Shown here: positions 29,701-37,673 of the stretch, piece by piece
How the letters are laid out: every line of letters begins with the position of its first letter
Position numbering within the stretch: the stretch's first letter is position 1
NCBI GenBank assembly: GCA_002869845.2
Contig: NEWS02000004.1
Coordinates: forward strand, 1,049,879-1,113,878
Direction: 5' to 3'
Source of the DNA: Nitrospira sp. CG24B
Lineage (GTDB): Bacteria; Nitrospirota; Nitrospiria; Nitrospirales; Nitrospiraceae
DNA: 64,000 nt
The notes under the pieces: generated by a model
What the model saw: the letters and a program-made list of their open reading frames with translations, nothing else
Database searches by the model: none
What the model was told of the DNA's origin: nothing
Position numbers and translations under genes: made by a program

Positions 29701-30261
29701 GTTACGTGAGGGGCAGTCGACAATAGCCACGTCCAGATCCTTCCTGAACTGGACCTCTGGGAGTTCGATCGGATAAATATTGCGTGGTAACGGCGTCCAT
29801 CCGCGGGCCGGGATGACGTCGGGCGCAACCTCCGCCAAAACCGTGAGATCGACTATGGGGATCGATTGAGGCAACTGCCTCATCATCTGCATGCGTGATA
29901 ACGCCAACGTTTCGCAGAGGAACGCTGTTTGCGTTTCGACGGGCAACGCCCCAAGCGTGATACTGGCTAAGCCATGCAGCTGGTGCATCTCTGAAAGATT
30001 TTCGTACAACACAACGCCGATAATCCGAGCATTGAGGCTTGGGACATGCTGCAACAGGTAATCTACAAACCTCTTCGAACCAACCAGGGTAAGGCCTGGC
30101 AATGTCATGAGATGCGCCCCAAGCGCACACAGACACGCCACATCATCTGACCCATTGTCGAAGGCGAAGCATTGGTGAGGACTGAACGTGACACGTGCCC
30201 CCTCAACCTTGGCAGTTGCATGGCCTTTCTTAAGAGTCAAAACGACGGCTGTATCGGTCAT
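26779..30261 (-). CDS. Giant B12-binding-type radical SAM protein with C-terminal YN-motif repeats
   Basis: 1160 residues from the ATG at 30261, preceded by GAGG. Order: an unrecognised N-terminal region (1-170); a cobalamin-binding-like Rossmann region (about 175-365; VLGLSIQGCNEA near 293, VVGGFSCYN near 324) without a DxHxxG; a radical SAM domain (about 415-640) with Cys 426, 431 and 434 in CRWSRCTFC, spacing CX4CX2C instead of CX3CX2C; a low-complexity linker (about 690-760); then repeats of the unnamed YN domain at about 763-829, 1007-1062 and 1088-1147, with a degenerate one near 870-892. It probably methylates or rearranges a glycan or lipid. It sits between the TIR gene and an SDR. 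Confidence 0.8.
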   Translation of the reverse strand: MTDTAVVLTLKKGHATAKVEGARVTFSPHQCFAFDNGSDDVACLCALGAHLMTLPGLTLVGSKRFVDYLLQHVPSLNARIIGVVLYENLSEMHQLHGLASITLGALPVETQTAFLCETLALSRMQMMRQLPQSIPIVDLTVLAEVAPDVIPARGWTPLPRNIYPIELPEVQFRKDLDVAIVDCPSRNLSLMPNGLGYLNNALKKTAVSFQIVDLDIISYHRFHIHRLFDMGGCITLPGDLALPEDPWQAEHYDLWTATGGGASGPTGRNEVLEFFRPVIDETIAALVAARPKVLGLSIQGCNEAAARAVALGVRAQLPDIIIVVGGFSCYNADVGLRAFPECDYMCIGEADLTAGPLLEALAGGERPFNQPGVLSRFDTPEYSYIPAPMIHNLDQIEFPKYEWCDLSVYRNFNDYQLTPIIASRGCRWSRCTFCAERFYWRIRTKENFVDELEWLVGQGCHLFMFNESDLGGMPERVMEICDEIIRRGLHRKVKLTGQLRVNRKQNRAFFEKLREANFVALRFGIDAFSERTLRLQMKGYTTDMITQNLKDCWEVGIFTEVNWVIGVPGETDQDVEEGIDLILKNRKYIGRLANINPLILVNGSVYWIDPASHNIVLKEPQEIMYEKYPRALPADQWHSTDPYIDAQVRKERFERIVLALYDAGFNVGAWAHRVIEDVKFNRDKARTGSANGDAISAGEFEVAGGKDAGNIPSPTEEERALEVASQRSPLAEETPARPAKALPMYPAQDTQTLDADKPLAEPPLFGIAGESPRMVRKMDTHVILFYNGWYYGVPAALSSVDVTSPESDAIAGILRYPTEEELVAVIEESGRWANSRGHYDDQKKQRASGSYMRVDSVGDMSESATIPSKPRILQFGKMYIAVDQEALKNPFGRRSSIERKSKSTGESKRNVSVWRQMAELLPPSFEEELRRLIRQERFNSGTGGYLSDLQLARLLPHAVAVAYVKEPLKRIIRLVTGRGAGAQTSSGVPVHGEDFAILSVATKNAQPELLWTIGNYNLVKFDGLFYGVPHGAYVEWDSGLLASIPGMLVGETIAEVDGMILKIRGGAGEIPVAATGGRSRASGFTKSPVLLRAMPEEGYDVISYEGWIYGMPHALGSIDLTEIDVIEMPGVIRDVSRDAVENEILALGQNNNRSCSAVEV

Positions 30262-30464
30262 CACTTACCTCACATCAAAGTTAAAGAATCGATACTTCAA
30301 CACGACCCGGCCCTGCGCGCGATTTATCCCTTCCAACGGTAAACGATGGGAGCGAGCGAATACAGACAACATGCGTACGGATGCTCTCTCAAATAACTTT
30401 CAGCCTGTTCCCATTCGGGTCATCATCAACTTTTATCGTCATCCACCGAGGCGTCACAGCCAAA

Positions 30465-30926
30465 TCATCGCCCTACAGGCTGAGTTGCATATTTGGGAAG
30501 AGATCGCACTTCATCGATGGTGGCGATCAATCGTGCTCCGTCCCACCCGCTGGTGGCGTCGCACAACGCCGCCAGTTCATCCGGTATCGAATTTTTGTTG
30601 ATCGCGGGCATCGCGATAATGGGCTTATTGTGCTTCTTCGCCATTTCGACTTCCATATCAACCCAAACTCGGGCGCTCCGAATCTCATACACCCCGGCAA
30701 GCAGCACAACAACATGCACGGGAATAATCTGGCTTTCCAGAGAAGTTCGAATAAATCGGCCTCCTGCTTCCGTATTCGGACTTATTGCTGGGTCATGCCA
30801 CGGCAAGCTGAAATTCCGCCACAGGAGCCCCGGTATCTTGTCCATCAGTTCGGTATATTTCGTCCAATCCTCATGAAAACGCCAGGCATGAGTAATAAAG
30901 AGGTCATAGGTTTTTGAATTCCCCAT
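30465..30926 (-). CDS. TIR-like protein of the MTH538/ThsB group
   Basis: 153 residues, a stand-alone TIR-like fold (DUF1863/MTH538 type). Signs: YDLFITHAWRFHEDW at residue 7, WRNFSLPWHDP near 36, LESQIIPVHVVVLLAGVYE near 62, VDMEVEMAKKHNKPIIAM near 88 and a final TSGWDGARLIATIDEV near 125. ThsB proteins of Thoeris anti-phage defence have this layout and make a cyclic-ADP-ribose-type signal from NAD. No SIR2/SLOG ThsA partner is visible in the window. It lies 32 bp after a GT2 gene and 204 bp before the radical SAM gene; that spacer (30262-30464) holds no other supported gene. The TIR could instead use a nucleotide sugar or NAD in glycan chemistry. Confidence 0.8.
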   Translation of the reverse strand: MGNSKTYDLFITHAWRFHEDWTKYTELMDKIPGLLWRNFSLPWHDPAISPNTEAGGRFIRTSLESQIIPVHVVVLLAGVYEIRSARVWVDMEVEMAKKHNKPIIAMPAINKNSIPDELAALCDATSGWDGARLIATIDEVRSLPKYATQPVGR

Positions 30927-30958
30927 TATGAGCGTTCCCGAATCGATCGCTACCTGGT

Positions 30959-32230
30959 CTAACCCCTAGATGCCACGTGGACTTTTTCTAGAATCACTTC
31001 GTAGTTTTTGGCAACCAGTAGATCCGGGTGAACCCTTCCTTCGTCCGTCGACAAATCGAGATGGCCAATACTCTTTGGCACAGCAAAATACTCATCTTTG
31101 AATTTTACGAGGTTGTACCTCTTTACAGAGCACAGGAGCGTCGGAGCGTCTGCCGGCACTTCATAATTGATTCGACGTGGAAGGATGCGATCTTGATACA
31201 TGGCTCGAAGTCTTCCCGCGACGCGTGGTCCTAGGAACGAAACAATACCTTTGCGAAAGGGAATCCAGACACGATCTGCAAGATACTGCCCGATGATTTC
31301 TTTCGCCAGTGATAGCCATAACGACCACACCGCCAAAAATGAATAGCCGCTTTGCTCAGTTAAGTCGGCATACCGAGTTTCAAGCTCGGAACCGATGCGC
31401 CGATTCCGCATCCGCAAAGCCCAGATATTGCGATTTTCACGAAGCGGTTGAAATCGACCTGTGGAAAACGCTTCCACAGCCGTCAGCGCGTGGCCATTAA
31501 TATGTGGGTACGCCTTTTCCAGCAGCTGTTTCAGCGAAGCCCGCTGGCCATTTGTGCCAATTGGGTCCGGATGAGCGAAGTGCCACAGCGCCACAGCCTC
31601 ATCATGCCACACTTCCTGCCAACCGGCATTGATCAGGCGCCACCCCAAATCATAAGGCCCACATAGATAGCCTCGATAACTGGGATGTTCATCAAAACCT
31701 CCGAATCGGATCGCGTCGGCTCGACGCACAGTCATACATGCACCCTCATTGACAATGAGAGGCCACCATTGCCAGCGCTCGCTATCCTTGAGTGTCTCAG
31801 TGTCGGCCAGACCTTCGGGATAGAGGAGAGACGTGCGCCATTCATAGTGCATAAGCACCAGTGGAACAGCCGATCCCCCGGACTCCATCTGAAATGAACG
31901 AAACACGGAACGCACGAAATCAGGGGGAAACACCGCATCACTATCGCATACACAGATCAATTCACCACGCGCATGCAACAAGCCGGCGTTATAACCGACA
32001 TGTTTGTGATAGATACCCTGTTGGTTGCACGTGATGACGACATCTGCCTTCTTCAACACTTCGTCGACGACGCGGTCATAGACTTCCACCCATATCAGCT
32101 CATACTGATCTTTCGGCACATCTTGTTGTAGCAGCCAATCCAGGGTGGTGAACCTCTCGCGACATCCCCAATCTAATAGAATGATGGATAGGCGGGGAGA
32201 GGAAGCCGATACGCTTTTGTGAACGATCAT
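30959..32230 (-). CDS. GT2 glycosyltransferase with one C-terminal YN-motif domain
   Basis: 423 residues from the ATG at 32230 (AGGA ten nt before it); a TTG at 32302 would add 24 residues. The GT2 domain (about 1-260) has LSIILLDWGCRERF at 14, NAGLLHARGELICVCDSDAV near 81 (DxD), and GGFDEHPSYRGYLCGPYDLGW near 177. Residues 260-360 are basic with a possible membrane-associated helix (about 298-322). The last 60 residues carry the YN domain (about 363-418; core RYNLVKFKDEYFAVPKSIGH), the clearest match to copies in the radical SAM and long GT4 proteins. Upstream (32231-32476, 246 bp) I see no gene or clear signal. Confidence 0.8.
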   Translation of the reverse strand: MIVHKSVSASSPRLSIILLDWGCRERFTTLDWLLQQDVPKDQYELIWVEVYDRVVDEVLKKADVVITCNQQGIYHKHVGYNAGLLHARGELICVCDSDAVFPPDFVRSVFRSFQMESGGSAVPLVLMHYEWRTSLLYPEGLADTETLKDSERWQWWPLIVNEGACMTVRRADAIRFGGFDEHPSYRGYLCGPYDLGWRLINAGWQEVWHDEAVALWHFAHPDPIGTNGQRASLKQLLEKAYPHINGHALTAVEAFSTGRFQPLRENRNIWALRMRNRRIGSELETRYADLTEQSGYSFLAVWSLWLSLAKEIIGQYLADRVWIPFRKGIVSFLGPRVAGRLRAMYQDRILPRRINYEVPADAPTLLCSVKRYNLVKFKDEYFAVPKSIGHLDLSTDEGRVHPDLLVAKNYEVILEKVHVASRG

Positions 32231-32476
32231 CGAAATAATATCCTGAGAAGGTCTATTTAACGAGCACAACAATTGAGGCGTACAATCATCTACTTCGCTC
32301 AATTGCTAGAACTAGAATGGAGAGCAAAACGATTCTCAGCGACTTTCGCTCTGGGCTTGAAAGCGCATGAATACGACACCGAATAATGAGCTTGAGAAGT
32401 TCACTTCAATGCGCTCAGCCTCTATCGAACATTCAAATGGCGCAAAATGGCTTCTTCAACAGTCTTGCTCGTGCGA
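32231..32476. other. 246-bp spacer without a supported gene
   Basis: Between the wzt-like gene and the GT2 start. Short ORFs here overlap the wzt end in another frame and show no family. I see no hairpin with a T-run and no copy of the 120-bp repeat. An in-frame TTG at 32302 for the GT2 gene lies in it and cannot be fully excluded. Confidence 0.4.
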
Positions 32477-33811
32477 TCAAGATCGCGAATAAAACTGTTC
32501 CTCAAGGACCTCGAAGGTTGTCGCAAGATCGACAAGACCGTCAAATGGTCGATCGCGATCCAAGCACACCAAGCAGTGCGCGATCGATCGGCGAACATCC
32601 AACACACATCCACCCCGTGTGCCATCTACCTGCATCACACCAAGATCAAGAAAGTAATCTCCAGGACTTATACTAAGAACGAATGCAAATTTAAAGACCC
32701 GTGTCTCTCCGCCAGAGATTGGCTTTAATTGTTCTCCCATAATGATTGTATTTGTGGCATAGACATATATCCCCTCCACCGTCTTGATGCAAAATCCAAC
32801 TGCGGGTTCCTGTACATCTCTAAAGAATGCCGCCTTCACATAAATGTGAAGCATGGATCGGAAAGAGACGTCGACGACATCCCACAAGCCTTCACATTGG
32901 AGTGCATAATCTACGATCTTAGCGTCGCCGTTACCAAATCGCGTCTCGGTCTTATTGTAGCTTTTCCGGCCATGACAAACATCCTCCATCGAGTGTGTAC
33001 TTGCCATTTCCGAAACCACCCTATTTACACCACCTATCTCTTCTCTTATCGTGGTGCTTTGTGAGCCTTCCGATGAGCTATTCCTGCCGAAGAGCAGTTC
33101 ATGATACTTATCGACAATCAACCCAGGCTCTCCGGTTGCTATCATCTTCCCATGATCCAGCAAAACCGCCTGCTGCGCATAAGTTGTAACCAACGCCATA
33201 CTGTGAGTAACGAACAAGATCGTGATACCTCGCTCGCGCAAGGCCGACAAATGCTCATAACATTTATGTTGAAACTTCGCATCTCCTACCGCCAATGCCT
33301 CATCAATTATCAGAACATCAGGGTCTACGTGAATCGTGGCTGCAAACGCTGCCCGCACAAACATCCCCGATGAATATGTTTTGACGGGCTGATCGAAAAA
33401 CTCCCCGATGTCGGCAAACGCTTGGATGTGCGGCATGCGCTCGATCATCTCATCACGAGGGATTCCAAGTAATGCGCCATTCAGCATCACATTGTCACGT
33501 CCTGTGAAATCGGGATTGAACCCAGCTCCGAGCTCGAGCAATGCCGCAACTCTCCCATTCACAGCCACGCTGCCGTTTGTAGGTTGGACTATTCCCGCAA
33601 TGATCTGAAGAAGAGTGGATTTTCCTGATCCGTTTCGTCCGATAATTCCGATGGTCTTCCCCTTGGAGATATCAATGCTGACCTCATTGAGAGCCAAAAA
33701 CTCTCGGTGATACCGTTTCCGAAATGGATGGAACGTCTCGAAAAGTCGCTCCTGTGGAGAAGCGAAAAGCCTGAATTTTTTAGATACGTTCCTAACTGAA
33801 ATTGCAATCAT
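32477..33811 (-). CDS. wzt: O-antigen ABC transporter ATP-binding protein (Wzt-like)
   Basis: 444 residues. The nucleotide-binding domain (about 1-245) has Walker A GRNGSGKST near 58, the Q-loop-like region before YSSGMFVRAAFAAT (signature, near 145) and Walker B VLIIDEAL near 168, followed by the switch His in FVTHSM near 203. The extra C-terminal domain (about 265-440), with GDYFLDLGV, is the Wzt-type carbohydrate-binding domain that recognises the terminal residue of a finished O-chain. It is 18 bp downstream of the permease. This implies export of a complete, end-modified glycan; the methyltransferases nearby are candidates for the capping. Confidence 0.9.
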   Translation of the reverse strand: MIAISVRNVSKKFRLFASPQERLFETFHPFRKRYHREFLALNEVSIDISKGKTIGIIGRNGSGKSTLLQIIAGIVQPTNGSVAVNGRVAALLELGAGFNPDFTGRDNVMLNGALLGIPRDEMIERMPHIQAFADIGEFFDQPVKTYSSGMFVRAAFAATIHVDPDVLIIDEALAVGDAKFQHKCYEHLSALRERGITILFVTHSMALVTTYAQQAVLLDHGKMIATGEPGLIVDKYHELLFGRNSSSEGSQSTTIREEIGGVNRVVSEMASTHSMEDVCHGRKSYNKTETRFGNGDAKIVDYALQCEGLWDVVDVSFRSMLHIYVKAAFFRDVQEPAVGFCIKTVEGIYVYATNTIIMGEQLKPISGGETRVFKFAFVLSISPGDYFLDLGVMQVDGTRGGCVLDVRRSIAHCLVCLDRDRPFDGLVDLATTFEVLEEQFYSRS

Positions 33812-33829
33812 CTGATGATGTAGGCGGCG

Positions 33830-34672
33830 CTACATTACGTCGGCGAATTGCGGCTTGAGTCGGCTAAACACGTAGGAGCCCGTTAGAAGCAAAAAGAGTG
33901 CAACGCTCCAAAAGTACACAGTCTGGCCAGCATCCGGCAACTGATGGGAGAGCAACACGCCACGATACCCCTGAATAATGTAGTCGAGAGGGTTATACCT
34001 CAAGATCGGTTGGTACTGTTCTGGCAGATTATCGGGTGACCAGACGATGGGGGTCGCCCAAAACAAGAGGTTCAACCCAATACCAAGCCCATGAGAGATG
34101 TCCCTATAGAATACTTGGATAGCTGATAGGAGCCAGCCTAACCCTACAACGAGGACACAGGTGCAGAAAACAAAGTAGAGCATCAGGAGCATAGAGAGAT
34201 GAAACGTAACGTGATAGTACGCCAACATCCCAGCCAAGAGAACCGTGAAGACCCCGTGGGGTACTAGACTTGCCGTCAGATGGACTGCTGCGAGAACTTC
34301 CGAAGGGAAGACGGTCTTCTTGATAAAATGGGCGTTCCGGACGACGGAATCCGTGATCGAGGTCAGCGATTCGTTAAAAAACAGCCACGGCACAAAACCA
34401 GAGACAAACCAAAGTATGAATGGTGTATTGCCTGGCCCCTGAGATCGAAATCCAATGGCAAAGACAAAATAGAATATGAATATGACGGCTACCGGATGTG
34501 CAAACGTCCATACAATCCCGGCCAGCGTCCCCGCGTACCTGCCCTGCAGATCTCGAGCCGCCAGGGCAAGAATCATCGTCCGGTAGCGATACAGATTCCG
34601 AAACAGCTGAAGAATCAGTACCACCTGCCGTTCGGTGAGGTATGGATATCTATTCGATTGAGCTGACTGCAC
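33830..34672 (-). CDS. wzm: O-antigen ABC transporter permease (Wzm-like)
   Basis: 280 residues from a GTG at 34672. Six membrane segments of the ABC-2 type: LALAARDLQGRYAGTLAG (coupling region) near 35, VWTFAHPVAVIFIFYFVFAI, WFVSGFVPWLFFNESL near 88, and the conserved VRNAHFIKKTVFP near 113. Near the C-terminus RYNPLDYIIQGYRGVLL is typical of polysaccharide exporters. It works with the adjacent ATPase to move lipid-linked glycan across the inner membrane. The pair appears A+T-richer than neighbouring genes by eye. Confidence 0.9.
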   Translation of the reverse strand: MQSAQSNRYPYLTERQVVLILQLFRNLYRYRTMILALAARDLQGRYAGTLAGIVWTFAHPVAVIFIFYFVFAIGFRSQGPGNTPFILWFVSGFVPWLFFNESLTSITDSVVRNAHFIKKTVFPSEVLAAVHLTASLVPHGVFTVLLAGMLAYYHVTFHLSMLLMLYFVFCTCVLVVGLGWLLSAIQVFYRDISHGLGIGLNLLFWATPIVWSPDNLPEQYQPILRYNPLDYIIQGYRGVLLSHQLPDAGQTVYFWSVALFLLLTGSYVFSRLKPQFADVM

Positions 34673-34711
34673 AATATGCTGCTTCGGCGATCTGCGATAG
34701 ACATGCGAATT

Positions 34712-35650
34712 TTACACATTCCCATACCGCGTGTTCTTGATCATCGTGTATCCCTTGATCAAGTCGCTGATTCCAGCATCGAGCGAAAACATCGGCGTGA
34801 AACCAGTGGCTTCGATTTTGGCGTTGGACACGATATAGTTCCGTTGATCCGGGTCCTTGCCGACCGGAGCATCGAGGAACACGAAGTCCGGCACCTGCTT
34901 CTGGATGTGTTCACAGAGCTCTCGCTTCGACACATTGGCATCGGACAGACCGACGTTGTAGATCTGGCCTTTCATCTTGTCGAAGTTTGACATGGCATGT
35001 TGGAACACGCGCGAGACGTCACGCACATGGACGTAATTGCGCTTGAAGGAACTTTCAAACAACACCACGAAGCGATCGTGGACGGCCCGGTACGTAAAAT
35101 CGTTCACCAGCAGATCGATCCGCATGCGCGGCGACATCCCAAACACCGTGGCCAGGCGAAAACTGATCGCGTTCTCCCGCTGCATCAGCTCTTTCTCAAT
35201 GCCGACTTTTTCCTTTGCATAGATCGAAATTGGATTGAGTGGCGACTCTTCGGTGCAGAAGTTATTCTTGTCCCCGGTGCCGTAGGCGCTGTTGGTCGTG
35301 GGCATCAGGACCATCTGCTGCTTCGACAGCAGCTTCAGCATCAGAACTATGGCGTCATGGTTGACCGTGGTTGCGCCCACCGGATCCTGGCTGCACATCG
35401 GCGCCCCCACCAGCGCGGCTAACGGAATCACAATATCGGCCTTCTTGATCAATGGAGCCATGACACTTTCAATCCGGATATCGCCTCTCACGACCGAAAA
35501 GTTGGGATGATGGCATATATGGTTGAGACTGGACTGCTTGTACATGAAGCTGTCCAACACCGTCACCTTGTGGCCGAGCTGAAGAAGATCTGGGACCATG
35601 ATAGAGCCAAGATAACCCGCGCCGCCCGTGACAAGGATGTTGAAATTCAT
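34712..35650 (-). CDS. NAD-dependent sugar epimerase/dehydratase (extended SDR)
   Basis: 312 residues from the ATG at 35650, with AAAGGA eight nt before it; an upstream ATG at 35680 is less likely. Motifs: ILVTGGAGYLGSIM at 4, VIPLAALVGAP near 78, PTTNSAYG near 118 and YAKEKVGIEKE (YxxxK) near 143. A C-terminal RNYIVSNAKIEATGF segment is typical of nucleotide-sugar epimerases. It sits next to the ColD-like and HddC-like genes and so is a candidate 4-ketoreductase or epimerase for the deoxyheptose-type donor. Specificity is inferred from context only. Confidence 0.82.
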   Translation of the reverse strand: MNFNILVTGGAGYLGSIMVPDLLQLGHKVTVLDSFMYKQSSLNHICHHPNFSVVRGDIRIESVMAPLIKKADIVIPLAALVGAPMCSQDPVGATTVNHDAIVLMLKLLSKQQMVLMPTTNSAYGTGDKNNFCTEESPLNPISIYAKEKVGIEKELMQRENAISFRLATVFGMSPRMRIDLLVNDFTYRAVHDRFVVLFESSFKRNYVHVRDVSRVFQHAMSNFDKMKGQIYNVGLSDANVSKRELCEHIQKQVPDFVFLDAPVGKDPDQRNYIVSNAKIEATGFTPMFSLDAGISDLIKGYTMIKNTRYGNV

Positions 35651-35692
35651 AGATCTGTCCTTTTCTGTTGATTGAACCATGATCGCACAAGC

Positions 35693-36394
35693 CTAGCCCG
35701 CTAGCAGGGTGGCGGCTCGATGATAGTCGTCGGGCACTCCGATGTCGATAAACGTCCGCGTGAATTCAAGTCCAAATAACCTCTGGCCGGCGGCGAGCGC
35801 GCCTGGAAACAGGTCGTTTTCTAAGGACAGCTTTTCACCGAAAGTCCGAGCCCCGGACAGTACGCGTGGGTGCACCCAATAGACTCCCCCGTTGGCAAGG
35901 CGAGGCCCTTGCTCTACGCCAGATTTCAGCGACGTAATCCGTCCCTCAGACGACAGCTCGATGCCCATGTACCGCCCCTGCTCACTCGTTCTAAACAAGG
36001 ACAAGCACCAGTCTGCGTCATGTTCCAGGGCATAGGCATTTAATACACTCCAGTCCACCCCGAAGTAGGTGTCTCCATTCAGAAGCACAAACGGCTCTCG
36101 AAGGCCAGTTTTCTCTGCGGCAAGCAGAAACGCACCGCCAGTACCTAATGGCTGTTCCTCAATAGCGTATTCCAGGTCCACACCTTTGTATCGAGGCCCA
36201 AAATGCTCCGTGATAGCTTCATGTCGGTACCCGACAGACAACACGAATCGGCTTACCCCCTGGCTGATCCAATAATCGAGTTGATATTCAAGAAAGGGGC
36301 GTCCGCTGATCGGAGCCATGGGCTTCGGAAGGTCGGGCACGGCACTGCGCAACCTAGTCCCTAGCCCGCCGGCAAGAATCACGGCCGAGGGCAT
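35693..36394 (-). CDS. Sugar-1-phosphate nucleotidyltransferase (HddC-like)
   Basis: 233 residues. The nucleotidyltransferase signature VILAGGLGTRLRS is at residue 5, PKPMAPISGRPFLEYQLD near 24, LLNGDTYF near 103 and FIDIGVPDDYHRA near the C-terminus. This short, domain-less form with the RPFLEY variant is typical of HddC-type D-glycero-D-manno-heptose 1-phosphate guanylyltransferases. The kinase of the same pathway (HddA-like) lies at 40149, supporting GDP-heptose synthesis. A glucose- or other hexose-1-phosphate transferase is the alternative. Confidence 0.78.
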   Translation of the reverse strand: MPSAVILAGGLGTRLRSAVPDLPKPMAPISGRPFLEYQLDYWISQGVSRFVLSVGYRHEAITEHFGPRYKGVDLEYAIEEQPLGTGGAFLLAAEKTGLREPFVLLNGDTYFGVDWSVLNAYALEHDADWCLSLFRTSEQGRYMGIELSSEGRITSLKSGVEQGPRLANGGVYWVHPRVLSGARTFGEKLSLENDLFPGALAAGQRLFGLEFTRTFIDIGVPDDYHRAATLLAG

Positions 36395-36401
36395 GACAGT
36401 C

Positions 36402-37571
36402 TCACGCGGAGTTTAGTACCTTGCACAACTCATCGATCTCCTCATCGCGAAGATCCGGATAGTTCCCGATGTAGAAACCGTAGAAATGAACATGCTCGGT
36501 TTCCGGAAAGTGCAGATGGTGATCGTTCGGCACAACGCCTTTGAGATACGGCTGGCGAATTTGATTGCCTCCACCCGCACTCCCACGCCGAAACTCGATG
36601 CCCCCCTCGCGCATCACTCTCATGAGGCGTTCGACCAATGCGTTGTCCGGACGTGTCAGAATGAGATTGAACGCGTAATTACTTGACCCTTCAACCTTGA
36701 AATCGGTGCGGTATCGATCGGAATCGAGCTGCCGAAGAAACCGTAGGAGGTTTTCCGTCCGACGCTTCACGTTACGATCCAGACGCTTCAGTTGGCTTCG
36801 ACCCAGGATGCCGCCGATCTCCGTATTCCTAGTGTTATAGGCCGGAAATGCAAAAATGAAATCAGGATTCAATTCCGGATTGGCGGATCGGTAGGCCCCT
36901 TGGACCGCTGGATCGGTGGCCTCTCGGACCATGCCATGAGACCGCAACATACGAACCTGCTGATACACCTCCTGATCATTCGTGCAGATCATACCTCCCT
37001 CAATCGTGCTCATATGGTGCGCGTAGTAGAAGGAGAAATTCGAGATCCATCCAAAACTCCCCAACTTCCGGCCATGGTGCGTGGCCCCATGGGACTCGCA
37101 CACGTCCTCAATCAGTGGAACACGCCGCTGCTGCAACTCGTTCAATAGCCGGTCCTCCAGTCCATCAAAGCCTTGCACGTGTGTCAGAAAGACTGCGCGG
37201 GTTCGTTCCGTGATCGCGGCCAAAATCTTGTCCGGATGCATCCCCAGGGTTCGAGGATCGATATCAACAAAGACCGGCGTGAATCCATTCTGCAAGACCG
37301 ACGCAATATCGGAGACCCACGCTAACGGCGGCACAATCACCTCTCCGCCCTCGGGGTAACGGATTTTCAGGACGGCCATCGTCAAGAGATTCGCCGACGC
37401 TCCGGAATTGACGAAGACACTGTGCGTCACTCCCAGCCACGCCGACCATTCGGCCTCAAACGCCCGCACATTCGAACCGTGCGTCAGGATCGGATCTTCC
37501 TGTTTGAGATGCTCGATCACCGCATCCAGATCTTCACGAAGTATATTGTTGCGCATCAACGGATATTTCAT
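36402..37571 (-). CDS. DegT/StrS-fold PLP enzyme with active-site His (ColD/RfbH-type 3-dehydratase)
   Basis: 389 residues of the DegT/DnrJ/EryC1 fold: LTHGSNVRAFEAEWS near 29, NSGASANLLTM near 56, EDVCESHGATHHGRKLGSFG near 155. The decisive site is NFSFYYAHHMSTIEGGM near 178: where aminotransferases have the PLP lysine this protein has His. That substitution is known in ColD and RfbH, which remove the 3-hydroxyl of a 4-keto-6-deoxy nucleotide sugar rather than transfer an amino group. So a 3-deoxy sugar is expected. It is flanked by the split thiamine enzyme and the HddC-like gene. Substrate (GDP-hexose or GDP-heptose) is inference. Confidence 0.85.
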   Translation of the reverse strand: MKYPLMRNNILREDLDAVIEHLKQEDPILTHGSNVRAFEAEWSAWLGVTHSVFVNSGASANLLTMAVLKIRYPEGGEVIVPPLAWVSDIASVLQNGFTPVFVDIDPRTLGMHPDKILAAITERTRAVFLTHVQGFDGLEDRLLNELQQRRVPLIEDVCESHGATHHGRKLGSFGWISNFSFYYAHHMSTIEGGMICTNDQEVYQQVRMLRSHGMVREATDPAVQGAYRSANPELNPDFIFAFPAYNTRNTEIGGILGRSQLKRLDRNVKRRTENLLRFLRQLDSDRYRTDFKVEGSSNYAFNLILTRPDNALVERLMRVMREGGIEFRRGSAGGGNQIRQPYLKGVVPNDHHLHFPETEHVHFYGFYIGNYPDLRDEEIDELCKVLNSA

Positions 37572-37673
37572 AAATACCTACTCACACCCCTCGGAAGCAT
37601 CCGATACAAATTGCACCACTCCGCAACCAGACGCCGCTATCAGACATTTTTAAAACCACTCTTGCCTGATCGC

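Noticed and set aside
32422-32625. Small minus-strand ORF overlapping the end of wzt in another frame
   Set aside because: Most of it lies inside wzt, no family is recognisable and no ribosome site is seen.
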